This document shows, one piece after another, positions 49,836 to 61,370 of a stretch of 64,000 nt of DNA. The position numbers were made by a program, and so were the translations under genes. The notes under the pieces are model-generated. The model did no database searches. It saw nothing but the letters and a program-made list of their open reading frames with translations, and was not told the DNA's origin. Numbering within the stretch: the first letter of the stretch is position 1; every line of letters begins with the position of its first letter. Origin of the DNA: Phoronis australis (Eukaryota > Phoronida > Phoronidae); contig NMRA01000162.1 in the NCBI GenBank assembly GCA_002633005.1, positions 99,335 to 163,334 of the forward strand, given 5' to 3'.

Positions 49836-50325
49836 GGGAACAAAACTAAGAACTAAATCACTCAATCAACAACTGTTGTACTACGTTAAGAAATAAATAA
49901 ATAAATTGTATGAATTTCACATTGTTCCATAGATCCAAATTTGCTCAGATCTCTTGCTTTTTCTGTAATTTCCTAGTTCTTCACTGCAAAGAATTCTTGG
50001 AAAGTCCTGGAAAGAGACAGAGCAAATTAAATCTTTGAAAAAAAATCCTAAATGTTTTCTACTTCGATAGAAAATAGTGAAAATGAATGCCAGTAAGAGA
50101 AATTCAGCACACTTGCCAAGATGAACCATTCAAAATTATTTTTAAGTATCTCTGACAACTAGATGGACAATCTCAGGAGTTTCTTTAGGTTACAACCATA
50201 TGAAATCTATCATTTGTCCCAAGAACAAGAAAATCTATATATTTCCATTGCAGAATTTCAATTCAGTCAGAGGTGATGTTTATTACATCAGCCAACTGGC
50301 TTGTGTTGAACAAGAACATACCGCA

Positions 50326-51226
50326 TTAAAGTATGCTGCAAGACTTAGTATCCCTGAATGGGTTCTCTGACTGGTTGATACCATTGACCAAGACATCTGC
50401 TGCTTGTAGTTTGTTGGTAAATGCGACAAGACTGGAAATAAGATAATAAATATAAAGAAGTTTTACAACTAGTGCTGTTTGCAAACATGTGAATGCAAAG
50501 GAAATAGATAAAAAAGCTTTTTAGTTTCTCTATAAAATGTTTCAAAATTAGGTGCACGTTTCAACATTAAGATGTAGGGAAAACTGCACAACAAGCACAT
50601 AACATATAAATATAGAACTAAGAATGCTTTCTCCTGATAGCATTTACAGTGTCCTGCACCAGGAAAAAGAACAATTGTTCATGGTTTGTTGAATCCGTGT
50701 TTTGCATAAATTTATTGAAATGGGTGGCTGAAGTGAAGCACCCGTGAAATTCCAAGGACTTCCTGAGTGTCATACCTTTTAGTACATATATAGAGTATAG
50801 GGACTATCAGAAGCTAATGACGCTTGTGGAGAAGGCTTGCTTTTCAGCGAAGTCCTAGCATTCTTGAAGTGAATTATTCTACCCGGTTACGCCGCCCCAA
50901 TCTAAGACAAGTCATTACGACTGCAGAGAAGGCAGTTCCATTCCAATTTTATACATACTGTATTATTGAACATTGTGCGGATGTATGTTCCAAACAGATC
51001 GAGATAAATTCCCTTGACGACGAGAGGCCGTGCCTTTCAATTTCATCACTCGACGAAATCGTTCAACCAGGCAACGAGTCGAATGACAGACGAGTTTCGA
51101 GTGTCAGAAATCAACGAAGCGAAATACTCACTCTGCAACAGCTTGCGATACAGGGATTATCGGCAAACTAGCCTCCATTCTGAGCTGGGCAACTTGTTTT
51201 TGAAGGACTTGCACTTGAGTCGCCAT
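50326..51226 (-). CDS. GNG5/GNG10-like: Heterotrimeric G-protein gamma subunit, two coding exons, 66 aa
   Basis: Exons 51226-51132 and 50431-50326; donor GA|GTGAGT, acceptor TTTCCAG|T, phases matching, 66 residues (family 65-75). G gamma pairs with G beta as the membrane-anchored signalling dimer of heterotrimeric G proteins. Visible features: an N-terminal helix (QVLQKQVAQLRMEASL), VSQAVADL at the point where this family's intron normally falls, the conserved NPFR at 55-58, and a C-terminal prenylation box CSIL (63-66), whose final Leu predicts geranylgeranylation. It is closest to the GNG5/GNG10 class by the VSQAAADL and CSxL patterns, from memory. An acceptor at 51234-51236 lies 7 bases before the ATG, so there is a non-coding upstream exon. 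The intron holds a foldback-family copy (50641-50832). It is head to head with TYW2; the start codons are 176 bases apart. Confidence 0.93.
50641..50832 (+). repeat. Foldback-family arm in the G gamma intron
   Basis: It carries GTTTGTTGAATCCGTGTTTT, GGCTGAAGTGAAGCACCCGT, AGTGTCATACCTT and GACTATCAGAAGC...GACGC in the order of the right arm of the 3601-4262 element, with an internal deletion. Confidence 0.8.
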
Positions 51227-51402
51227 TTAATCGCTGTGAGACAATCAAATTTTACGAATACTTGACAAAAAAGCGACACCCAAGATTTTCTTTGTTCACG
51301 CACTTTCTCGCGATATGACGTTGTCCATAAGTAACGCCAGGTGTCTCTGATACATCGTCTGGTTACTTCCGGATTGAAGGCAAGTGGTGAAAGCTGTTGC
51401 AA

Positions 51403-54400
51403 ATGGACAATTCCGTGGTTCTTGTTGTCGAAAAACCATTTGCTCAAATAACCAGGTACGATCTAACGGCATTAATCACCAAGTAATCGTTTTTTTATTC
51501 ACTGTTCATTAACAGGTCTGCCGTCACTTACGACTGGCGTTGTCCCATCTGACTGGAGAAATGCGAACCAACTTACTTAGCCAGCCAGCTAGCTGTATGA
51601 AGACTGTCGTCAAAATACAGCTAGGCACCACTGTGTGTATTTCTTCCATAGACGCCGAAATTGCACACATCCAGGGTAGTTCTGCTCGTCACCTTACCGT
51701 GAAACTTGTATCAACATGTTAAGCTAAAGACCGGACAGGGTGCATGCAAAATCTGGGAATCAACCGAAACTCACCTTGCCCGTTACAGTCGTTTAAGTGA
51801 TAAACAATGCAATAAATGAAAAGTATGTTGTCGTTTTGAAAACAGTACGCTTGTGTCACGCGCACGTGCCTTTTCCTAAATGTTTTCGACTTCTCTCGGG
51901 AGATGATGATAGCTTAAGGCAGCCGGCAGCAAAATATCTTCTGAAATTCGGTTTTTCGGTATCAAAATTCTAAAAACTTATAATGAAGTGAAACCAGTTC
52001 CGATAATTTGCTGTGACGTGTACGCAAGGTCATGAAAGAACAAGAGTTGATTAAAGAATTGGCGAAAAAAGAAACTGGCCAGTGACGCAATATTTCATGA
52101 CACCGAAAGCCGTCGCTAAAGATCGCTCGCTAAAGATCGCTCTACATCTTTAGCAGCAGAATAACGGTAGAATGCCTTTTTTTCCAACACCGTTAAATAA
52201 TTTAGTTTACTCTAGGAAGACTGTAGTTTTTAATGACACTAATTTCATTTGTGTCAGATTTTATCTTACCACTTTTTTACCCACATCGGTGCAGAGACCT
52301 CCAATTGTTGCCCAGTAAACATATGTTTAAGGTTCTTGGGTGTAAGCAGACTGCCATCTTGTTTACTGGTTTGCCCGTGTGCAAAATCTTTTTTAATGCA
52401 GTTGGAAACAAGTTGAAGTAGTAGAGCAAATAGGCATTCGGGAAATTTTCACTTTTGAAAATTCATTGGATTGAAGTAAAAATGTACATTACATAGTTTT
52501 GAAAATAACTGCTTGTCAGGAAATAAAGTATTTGGAGAGGTGTTTGTGGGGACATTGGTGGTGGGGGACGGTGTGTGCACACTTTCATGAGCCAAATGAG
52601 TTGTCTTTTATCACATGTTAAGCTTCCTAATTAATTTTCTTTTAGGAAAATGCCCTGTGTTAGCTTTAGCAGAAATACTATTTGAAAGAAAAAAATAAGG
52701 GAAAAAGGAGTAGAAAATCTGATGGTCTTGACTCATTGACAAATTTATTTTGAGAAAGCGTCATTTTCTAGGAAATATCTAGAAGAGCACAAGATCTGGG
52801 ATGCAAGCAGGAAACTTGTTAAGATCAACTCCGACCAGGTGGCTATTCCAGTTTTGTGTGTACCAAGTAAGAAGCTTGAAAGTAAGTAATATTGGCAGAG
52901 CCCAAATCTGCACTCTTTTGGTAATTTTTTATGTCAAAAACAGAATTTAACCACTTGTACTGTTATTGACCTCAAGTTCTGCTTTACATAAGAGGACTTT
53001 CTGGCTTTGGAACAATTGACGAATGTATTGGCTGCACTCACCGGGCTTAGGAATCTGATTGGTTCTCTTTGACCCATGTCTTGGCCTGTAGACCTGGCTA
53101 AACCGACAGAATTAATCAAGTGTAACCGTTGTTGCCAAAGAGCTCAATAACTTGACAACAATATATTCTTCAACTCTGTGCATGACCACTAGATGGAGTC
53201 ACTAGCTAGCTTTAAATTCATTGTTATCACCGCTTGTTTTTATTTGTTTTTATAATACTGAACATTTTGTAGATAGTTACCTCAGTCTACATATAACGTT
53301 TTTGCCTTTTATTATTTACCTTGTACAATGTACAGTCTCAAATTCAAATAAACAGCTCAACTACCTAGGATTAAGATTTAGTTTACCCTGCTAATTTTTC
53401 TTCATTCAATGTTGATTTTTGCCATTAAAGATCAAGTAGAGTTGGATAATTTAAAAACATTAGTGAAACTTAAGTAGTGGCAGGGATGTAGGTGGTTTTG
53501 GTAAACAGTTTGCATTTTGTACATTAATGAAAGATTTTTAGTGTACTTTTAAACAAAAAATTTCATCCTCAAGAGTGCAGCTTTACTTTGTTTTCTTTTC
53601 AGTTCCCAGCCTTCCAGAATACACCATTCAGAAGTTTAAGTGTCCATTGTCAAAGAAGGCCTCTAGAATCTCTCCCTACCAATCCATGGTCAAAAATATT
53701 GAAGCACTAATTGCGGACTCTGCTATCTTTTCTTTGATCAGTCATGAAATTCCACAGTGTTGGGAGTTCCACGGTGACTTGCTGCTCTTACCGCAACACT
53801 CGTTTGTCAGCGATACTTGGTCTCATTTTGGTAATATTATTTTTAGCTCTTTGGTAACAAAATATTTTATGAATCTGCTCGCTGTTTCTTAATAGGGTCT
53901 TGATGATAACAAAGTAATGATCAAAATTATTTCAAGACTAGTTTTGAAATTAGAATAATAAATTGAGACACCTCAGTTATTACCTGTTTATTCTGTAACA
54001 TTGTTAATTAACAATGTTTAAGTTTTCTTTATTTTAAATTTGACTTCCTGAAATGTTTGTACAATTGACTGCAATCTGTAAAAACACTGTTTCAAATCAT
54101 TTTTAGGTTGATTTTTGTGAGTCAGTTACAGGTTTATAAAACGCGAATGTCAAAGTAACCTTGGTGTGACTCATATTCACTACCTTTTATCTTTCTTTAT
54201 TGAATGTTGAAGGATTATTTGAATGGTTGTTTTGACGCCCTTAGTTCAAATACATTGAGCTCTCTGCTACTGGCTACTGTCCTTTTCCTGAGTTTAATTT
54301 GTGTTACTATGACGACGGAAGTTTAACAAATCATAAAATGTTGTTAGTTAATTATTGTTTGTATACTTTAATTTCAGGTGATGCATTATGGGAATGTGTC

Positions 54401-57400
54401 TGCTCGTCACTGAAGTGTGCCCGAGTTGCTAGGAAGGCAACTATCAGTAATAATGATTTCCGCAGTCCCCAGGTTGAGCTACTGTTTGGTAATGACAGTT
54501 GGGTGGAACACATTGATAACGCAATAAAGTATGTCTACACTATTCAGGCATTGTATGAAACACGGTACCCATTTTTCTTTCCTACTTTTGGCAATTTTTA
54601 TCACATATTTGCACGAAATTTGTGAATCGTTTGATACTTCTACTGCCTGGCAATTTTTATTGGTCTTTTTTACTTTTGCTACAGTTTTGAAATTTCAGAC
54701 ATCAGGATTTTCTGCCGTAGGTGAACATGTGAAGATTTGCAAACTTAGTTTATGTCCTGTCTTCGAAAGATTCCTGAATTTTTAAAATCCCTGATCAAAG
54801 TCTTCATTGCTGATATCCAATTTATCAAGTTAAGATTCCTTGACAGGAAATCCCAGACACAATTTTATAGTTAAGATGATAATTGTACTTCATTGACTTG
54901 CGGATGTATTTAGCCAATTATCTCAAAGCTGTAGATTTTAATGCAGCAAAAGTATATATTTTCTGAAAGTATAAAACCTTTAGAATTTGCTTTTTGACTT
55001 TATACCAATCTTGCTATTTATTGGATCATGTGACTGTTATTTTAGTAGAATTTAGCATACAAGAAACTCCATAGCAAAACAACGGTATCAGTAAGGTGTC
55101 CAAATTCTGTTTTGATACAAGGTGAAATCTCAAATATACTGTTACAGTTTTCTAAATTATTATTCTGTTTTCGTTTTATGCAACTTATGAGTTTTTTATG
55201 AAAATCACGAGTCTTTTTGACATCCTCTCCTGCAGGGAAACTTTAAGAACAATTCCTAACAGAGTTTTAGAAAACTGCATCAAAATAAGGTGTCTGAGAG
55301 TTTCATATGAATCTGATTAGCCATTTCTGAGATGTGATGTTTCAAAGTTTGCAAAATTTGGACATTTTATGAGTCCTACACATTCTTAACGTGAAGGGAT
55401 CAAAATTCTCCTAGGATGATCTTCATGTCTGCGGAAATTTCTACCATCATAATACATGTAATTACAAAAATTATCACATCACTGCAAACCTCTTGGCAAT
55501 GTTTTTGTGAAAATGTTCGGTCTCTGTGATTTTAGTTAAGTTATGGGTTGAACTTGTGTCCATTCAGCTGATTGAGAACATGTGCGGCTTAGCAGCCAAT
55601 AGTTGTTATAATGCCATTGACAAAGACTATGATTTTGCTTTATAATTATGGTGAACCTTCACTACGTTATTCTGAAGAACACTGTTTGGACTCAGGTTTT
55701 TCCTTATACCGAACAAATATCAACGACTTGGTAATGTTACACTTGAAAAAAACCAGAGTGTTATTGTGTGTGGGTAATTTAATTGACGTAGTATAAAAAT
55801 TACCAACATTGGTTAACAGTTATTAATGTTCAGGTATAGTAAGCAATATGTTAGGGCTGTTCCAGCAAAATCTGTATGGGAGGGGGGGGGAAGGCACTTT
55901 TATTTCGTACCCACCGCCCATATTTTTCATTTATTTCTCCAACCCATGACCCATAATTTTTTAATTATTTTTAATGGGTTAAAATATAAAATCCAACACT
56001 TGCAAACAAACTGCCTCCAGGAGGACCTGTTAAGAACTTAGATGATTGACAGACAAGAACTAGTTGTCTTGTCCAATATTGTCAAAAACTAAAGTAGCCT
56101 GTGAGCAATACTTTTGGCAGCCACCAGGTGTCTCTGTTCACCATGTGTCTATAATTTCAATGAACATTTTTTCAATTATAAGGATCTATGAATCTCAAAC
56201 TGTCTCCACGANTTGATACTTCTACTGCCTGGCAATTTTTATTGGTCTTTTTTACTTTTGCTACAGTTTTGAAATTTCAAACATCAGGATTTTCTGCCGT
56301 AGGTGAACATGTGAAGATTTGCAAACTTAGTTTATGTCCTGTCTTCGAAAGATTCCTGAATTTTTAAAATGCCTGATCAAAGTCTTCATTGCTGATATCC
56401 AATTTATCAAGTTAAGATTCCTTGACAGGAAATCCCAGACACAATTTTATAGTTAAGATGATAATTGTACTTCATTGACTTGCGGATGTATTTAGCCAAT
56501 TATCTCAAAGCTATAGATTTTAATGCAGCAAAAGTATATATTTTCTGAAAGTATAAAACCTTTAGAATTTGCTTTTTGACTTTATACCAATCTTGCTATT
56601 TATTGAATCACGTGACTGTGTTATTTTAGTAGAATTTAGCAAACAAGAAACTCCATAGCAAAACAACGGTATCAGTAAGGTGTCCAAATTCTGTTTTGAT
56701 ACAAGGTGAAATCTCAAATGTACTGTTACAGTTTTCTAAATTATTATTCTGTTTTCCTTTTATGCAACTTATGAGTTTTTTATGAAAATCACGAGTCTTT
56801 TTGACATCCTCTCCTGCAGGAAAACTTTAAGAACAATTCCTAACAGAGTTTTAGAAAACTGCATCAAAATAATGTGTCCGAGAGTTTCATATGAATCTGA
56901 TCAGCCGTTTCTGAGATATGATGTTTCAAAGTTTGCCAAATTTGGACATTTTATGAGTCCTACACATTCTTAACGTGAAGGGATCAAAATTCTCCTAGGA
57001 TGATCTTCATGTCTGCGGAAATTTCTACCATCATAATACATGTAATTACAAAAATTGTCACATCACTGCAAACCTCTTGGCAATGTTTTTGTGAAACTGT
57101 TCGGTCTCTGTGATTTTAGTTAAGTTATGGGTTGAACTTGTGTCCATTCAGCTGACTGAGAACAAGTGCGGCTTAGCAGCCAATAGTTGTTATAATGCCA
57201 TTGACAAAGACTATGATTTTGCTTTATAATTATGGTGAACCTTCGCTACGTTATTCTGAAGAACACTGTTTGGACAAATATCAACGACTTGGTAATGTTA
57301 CACTTGAAAAAAACCAGAGTGTTATTGTGTGTGGGTAATTTAATTGACGTAGTATAAAAATTACCAACGTTGGTTAACAGTTATTAATGTTCAGGTATAG

Positions 57401-60400
57401 TAAGCAATATGTTACAAAGCCTGAGATGGGCACTGTCCATTTCTGAACTTTCCAAACTCAAAGGTTTTGGGAAAAATCGAGCTTGACTGTAGACTTTGGT
57501 CATAATCGATTATTTTTCCATTATAGTTGAGTTTCAGCCCATCGTTATAATAAACTTATCTTTTCAGTAGACTGAAGCAGAAAGTAGACATCTGCACTGT
57601 TTATTTTGTTGTTATTTTATTTGGACAATAGGTATGGCTACGACATCAAGCACAGTATGTTTAGCGCAGGCAACATTACAGAAAAGTTACGTGTGGCTGC
57701 AATGAACTGCCAGGGAGAGACAGTGGTGGATTTATATGCAGGTAAATATTGTATCTTGATCTATTCTTCGTTAAACAATTGTCTTAATGTGTTGCTCACC
57801 TTAAGTTTGTGCTCATAGTAAAATACTTTCAACATGTTTGCATGTTGCTAATACCCGGATATATTCTTATACCTGTTTACGTTCCTAATGTCGAATAAAA
57901 TAGACTATTAATAACAGAAAAAGAGCAACATTTGTAAAAGATCTCCATGATAGCAAGTAGCAGCATATATTAAAGAAAACAACAATGGTTTTAAGTCGAC
58001 TTGACATGTTTCTGTGTCATTTATTCAAACACCATCATCAGAAGAGGAAGTGAGAATACGTAGTGGCCACCTAGCTAGGCCCAGCTAAAAGTGATGAAAC
58101 ACAGTCTATTTAAGACCGTAGTTGTTTTTAATATTAACAATATTTGTGGTTTCTAGTTTGAAATTATCAATGATTTGACGCAGCAGGGTGCACAAAATTG
58201 TGACCTACTTTACCGAATATAGGTGAAGATTCAATCAAATAATCCCCATTGATTAATTTACCAAGAAAATGTGTTTACCAAATGAATTCTAAGTTTAACA
58301 TTATAAGTAACCTTACTAAAACATACCTTACTCTAAAACTGTCACCCACAAATTGAGAAAATAGTCACAACTTCACGGAAAGTATGAAGTCAGTTGTAAC
58401 ACTGGGGCGGGGAACTCAGCAAGCCTCTCTTAAGACACTCGCATTTGCCCATTAATTGAATGGTTAGGATGTTTGCCGGTTTTGTCAAGGGTCGCTGGTT
58501 CGATTACCGGTTCGGATGATGTCTGCAATTACTACCCAAAGAATTCGCATGGCATTTTTGACTGACTTGTCTCACAATCTCGTATCACTAACAAATTTGT
58601 ACCATTTTGTGATGAGGGTCTTCTCCCGTTGAAAGACAAAGCATGATTGAAAGCTGTATTGTCTCGTGTACCACAGCACCTCATCATAACGAAAATTTCT
58701 TAAAATAACGGAAAATTGTGGAGCTCAGACAACAGACTATATTTACCCAATGGAAAAACAAAGCGTGTCCATTGTCGTTCACGCTGGTAAATGACACGTG
58801 ATATCTAATAACAAGGCAGGTTAATTAGATTACTGCAGCAGCATCTTCCAGAATTTTAGTATGGTCTAAATTATCAGTCCCAAGTCTCTTTGCATACTCT
58901 ACTGTAATATCATCAGAACGTCACAATAACCATTTACCAGAAATCACTGAAAGGAATCCCCATAGGCTACAAAAAAGTCCCCTTTGGTCTCTCTGGTTTT
59001 CCAAAGGTTCACCTGGGCAAACTAATGGAGAGACATGCAGCGGTGGAAGATAACTTATAAACAATATTTCCTCAGACATTTCCTATCAAAGGTTGTACTA
59101 CCAGTTTAGTATTAAGACATTCTAATTCACTTCTTAGCTGCTCATTTTGCAGTTCTATATCTAATAGTGCTTGTAAATAAGAAGCCACGAATCATGGCAA
59201 TGAATGCATTTGTGTGCCTTGCAATCCCATTCATGAATGAGCTGTATTTGCGTTAACTATTTGAACTGTAATCACCTGACTGTTTTCTGTTGACAGGTAT
59301 CGGTTACTTCACCCTGCCTTATTTAGTTCATGCACGAGCATCGCATGTGCACGCGTGCGAGTGGAACCCTGAAGCAGTGAAAGCTCTCAGATGGAACCTC
59401 AGTGCCAATGGAGTATCTGACCGATGCACCATACACTGTGGTGATAACAAACAGGTGCCCCTACGGTTTTGTATTCTGTTCATGATAGTCTGTACTGACG
59501 TCAGTGTGCTGGTAATGAGATCCTTCTCCCGTGACGTTTCAGTTCCTCAGTGCTGCGGATGAAGCATTAAAGGGACGCCATCGGTTATATGGCAAAAAAT
59601 ACATTTTGGGAGATAATTGTTGGATGGGATATTTAATTGTTTGAAGTAATCAACTTTGTCCAGAGTTATAAAACAACAAAATCCGTTTTGTCTTAATTTG
59701 TGATTTTATTATAAATCACCAATTCTTGGTATTGCCTGCCTTACATTTGGTGAAATCAATTCAGCTGACAATACCAATTAAATATGCTTAATGTAGTACT
59801 TTGCCGGTATTGAGTGGGATTTACCTTGGCTAGTAGAACAATAAACTGCACTCATGGCTGAGACTGATCTGTTTAACTGTTGGGAATTCAGGGCAATTTG
59901 TTGCATCAATTTCAAACAAAAGATAAGAATGCAATGACAGTTCAAAGTGCCAATACGACTGTGACAAAGTTGATATATTTAACAACACGACATGGTTTAT
60001 AGAGCGTTTGAATTTATTTTCAGCTCTGTTTCATGTTGGGTAATATGACTCTTGCCTCAGGACATCCCACTTCATAGAATGATGAGTGTCGAATGTTTTG
60101 TTTTGTTTTATTTATGCTGAGGTTGCAAAAAATTGTTTTGGATAATCAAGCTCTTATTTTCTATGATTTTACGGTGGTTAGAATGAAAATCGTACGGATT
60201 TGTTTTTGGCTTAATTAACATGAAATCTCTTTTATTATTCTTATTTTATCTTGAAGTTGGTTATCTTGACCCACTGATACAGTCATATTTCCACATAATG
60301 CAGTTTGCTGTTTTATGCTCGGCCCCTATTTAGTTGAAGGCCTCACAATTTTTAGTTCTCTAGAATCTTGGACGTGTGATTTTGTTTGTCAAATTTGAGC

Positions 60401-61366
60401 TATGTATATAAATGAGCATTTTTTAGCAGTTGATAGCTGTAAGTTGGCGTAAGTGAAAACATAAGCTGTTACCCTCCACTGTCTTATGTTTGGCTGTTAC
60501 ACCTAGATATCTGATAATCAAACACATTAACTTTGAATCATGTTATAGAACCACTGGATAATTTGCTAAAACCATTGAATCATATCGATAAACCTCATAA
60601 AAGAATCGCTATGCGAACTACTTTCGTCTCATTCGTAAAAATGATGGTTGTATGTCTAACTTTTGTTTGTGGATTTTGCAGTTTGAATGGAAGGTATTTT
60701 TTTGTTTGTACAACTGTTTTTGTGGTTCCAATGTTTGATTCAGTGGTTCAAGCAGATGATTTAGTTTTCCTGACGATTGTACGAATTTTGTGCATATGAT
60801 TGTCTGATGACCTTGCCATTTGGCGATTCCAGGTGTGTCCTTCGTTCGTTGCCGACCGCGTCAACCTGGGTTTGATTCCCAGCTCTGAAGATGGGTGGCC
60901 TGTGGCTTGTCGGGCCCTCAAGCCAACAGGGGGCAGTCTACACATTCATCAAAATGTCTCAACAAAGGAGCAACTAACTGACATGGACTCTGAATGTAAC
61001 CACAAACGTGCAGACAAAGGAGTTGTGTGTGCCCACAAGGAGTCTGAGAGGTCATGCTGTGAGGTAGTTGCCAAGTGCTCTGAATGTGGCAAAATGAACG
61101 CAAATGAAGTGAACTCGGAACAGAAATGTAAAGAATTTTTTTGTGGAAAAACTGAGGACTGTGCGAGTTCTAGAAGAGTTCGGACCTTGTGGTGTAATTG
61201 GGCCAACCAAGTGAAATTAAAGATTCGTAAATTATTGTCAGACATTCACAAGACTGAATGGACTGTGAATGTTGTGCATATTGAACATGTGAAGTCATAT
61301 GCGCCACACGTCGACCATGTTGTTTTGGACTTGAACTGTCAACCTTTGTGCATTGAAGTAATATAA
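51403..61366 (+). CDS. TYW2: tRNA-Phe wybutosine-synthesis enzyme TYW2 (TRMT12), seven exons, 447 aa
   Basis: Exons: 51403-51455, 52772-52881, 53603-53830, 54378-54528, 57632-57741, 59297-59454, 60833-61366. All are GT-AG and in phase, giving 447 residues (human 448). TYW2 transfers the alpha-amino-alpha-carboxypropyl group of S-adenosylmethionine to the tricyclic base at position 37 of tRNA-Phe, a step of wybutosine synthesis that protects the reading frame. Landmarks: N-terminal VVLVVEKPFAQ and KYLEEHKIWD; GNDSWVEHIDNAIKYGYD; MFSAGNITEKLRVA; SAM-binding motif DLYAGIGYF (214-222); CEWNP (238-242); HCGDNK; ADRVNLGLIPSSEDGWP; LHIHQN; and the C-terminal signature KSYAPHVDH (424-432). The linker before the C-terminal domain (exon 7) is unusually rich in Cys, Lys and Glu. 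Intron 4 holds a 1.2-kb duplication. The start is the ATG that gives the conserved N-terminus; an in-phase AG|G joins exons 1 and 2. Confidence 0.95.
51775..51880 (-). promoter_or_regulatory. Probable non-coding first exon and promoter of the G gamma gene
   Basis: On the minus strand GGCAAG|GTGAGT puts a strong donor at 51774-51769, and the acceptor TCTCACAG at 51241-51234 would join it to the exon carrying the G gamma ATG. The exon would start somewhere near 51850-51880, where CACGTG (E-box) and GTCACGCG lie. This places the G gamma start site inside TYW2 intron 1. The left boundary is supported by the splice site; the right boundary is a guess. Confidence 0.5.
54631..55853 (+). repeat. Direct duplication in TYW2 intron 4, left copy (1223 bp)
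   Basis: It starts TTGATACTTCTACTGCC, 103 bases after exon 4, and ends AAGCAATATGTTA. The right copy (56213-57414) has the same order throughout. Differences are about 20 substitutions, a 23-base segment present only here (after TTTGGA near 55690) and a 2-base gain in the other copy; these indels account exactly for the length difference. No exon is inside the copies. Confidence 0.97.
56212..56212. other. Assembly N at the junction of the duplication
   Basis: A single N sits immediately before the right copy of the 1.2-kb duplication. It suggests a contig join rather than a random unresolved base. The intervening 358 bases (55854-56211) occur once and include a 10-base G run. Confidence 0.95.
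56213..57414 (+). repeat. Direct duplication in TYW2 intron 4, right copy (1202 bp)
   Basis: Counterpart of 54631-55853 at roughly 98 percent identity by eye. It starts right after the N and ends AAGCAATATGTTA, after which the flank (CAAAGCCTGAG) differs from the left copy's flank (GGGCTGTTCC). Confidence 0.97.
58455..58515 (+). repeat. tRNA-like SINE head in TYW2 intron 5
   Basis: TGGTTAGGATG (A box) and GGTTCGATTACC (B box, 58497-58508) resemble the two boxes of tRNA-Glu. The rest is too degenerate for a folded tRNA, so it is a tRNA-derived repeat or pseudogene. Confidence 0.6.
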
Positions 61367-61370
61367 TAAA
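61365..61370 (+). terminator. Poly(A) signal overlapping the TYW2 stop codon
   Basis: The stop codon TAA (61364-61366) runs into AATAAA at 61365-61370. If used, the 3' untranslated region would be only 15-30 bases. Later signals may be used instead. Confidence 0.45.

Larger units (their letters stand above)
34852..50325. other. Fifteen kilobases with no confident gene
   Basis: It probably contains the ARF6 promoter and 5' intron. Identified pieces are annotated separately: a MITE (36292-36552), a minisatellite (41326-41479), a Ty3/gypsy remnant (about 41790-42135), a CpG-rich start-like exon (44019-44093), dispersed repeats (39000-39160, 45089-45205, 48060-48235), a tRNA-like SINE head (47742-47795) and a 62-bp triplication (49650-49835). 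The remainder is AT-rich and non-coding as far as I can see. Exon-like frames at 40783-40925 and 46257-46363 are discussed in the findings. Confidence 0.4.

Noticed and set aside
59558-59598. A possible extra TYW2 exon reading FLSAADEALKGRH after TTTCAG
   Set aside because: Its only nearby donor leaves phase 2, which would throw exon 7 out of frame; joining exon 6 directly to exon 7 restores the conserved GDNK...ADRVNLG sequence.
60862-60886. tRNA B-box-like GGTTTGATTCCCA on the plus strand
   Set aside because: It lies in TYW2 exon 7 and encodes the conserved LGLIPSS; the resemblance is by chance.
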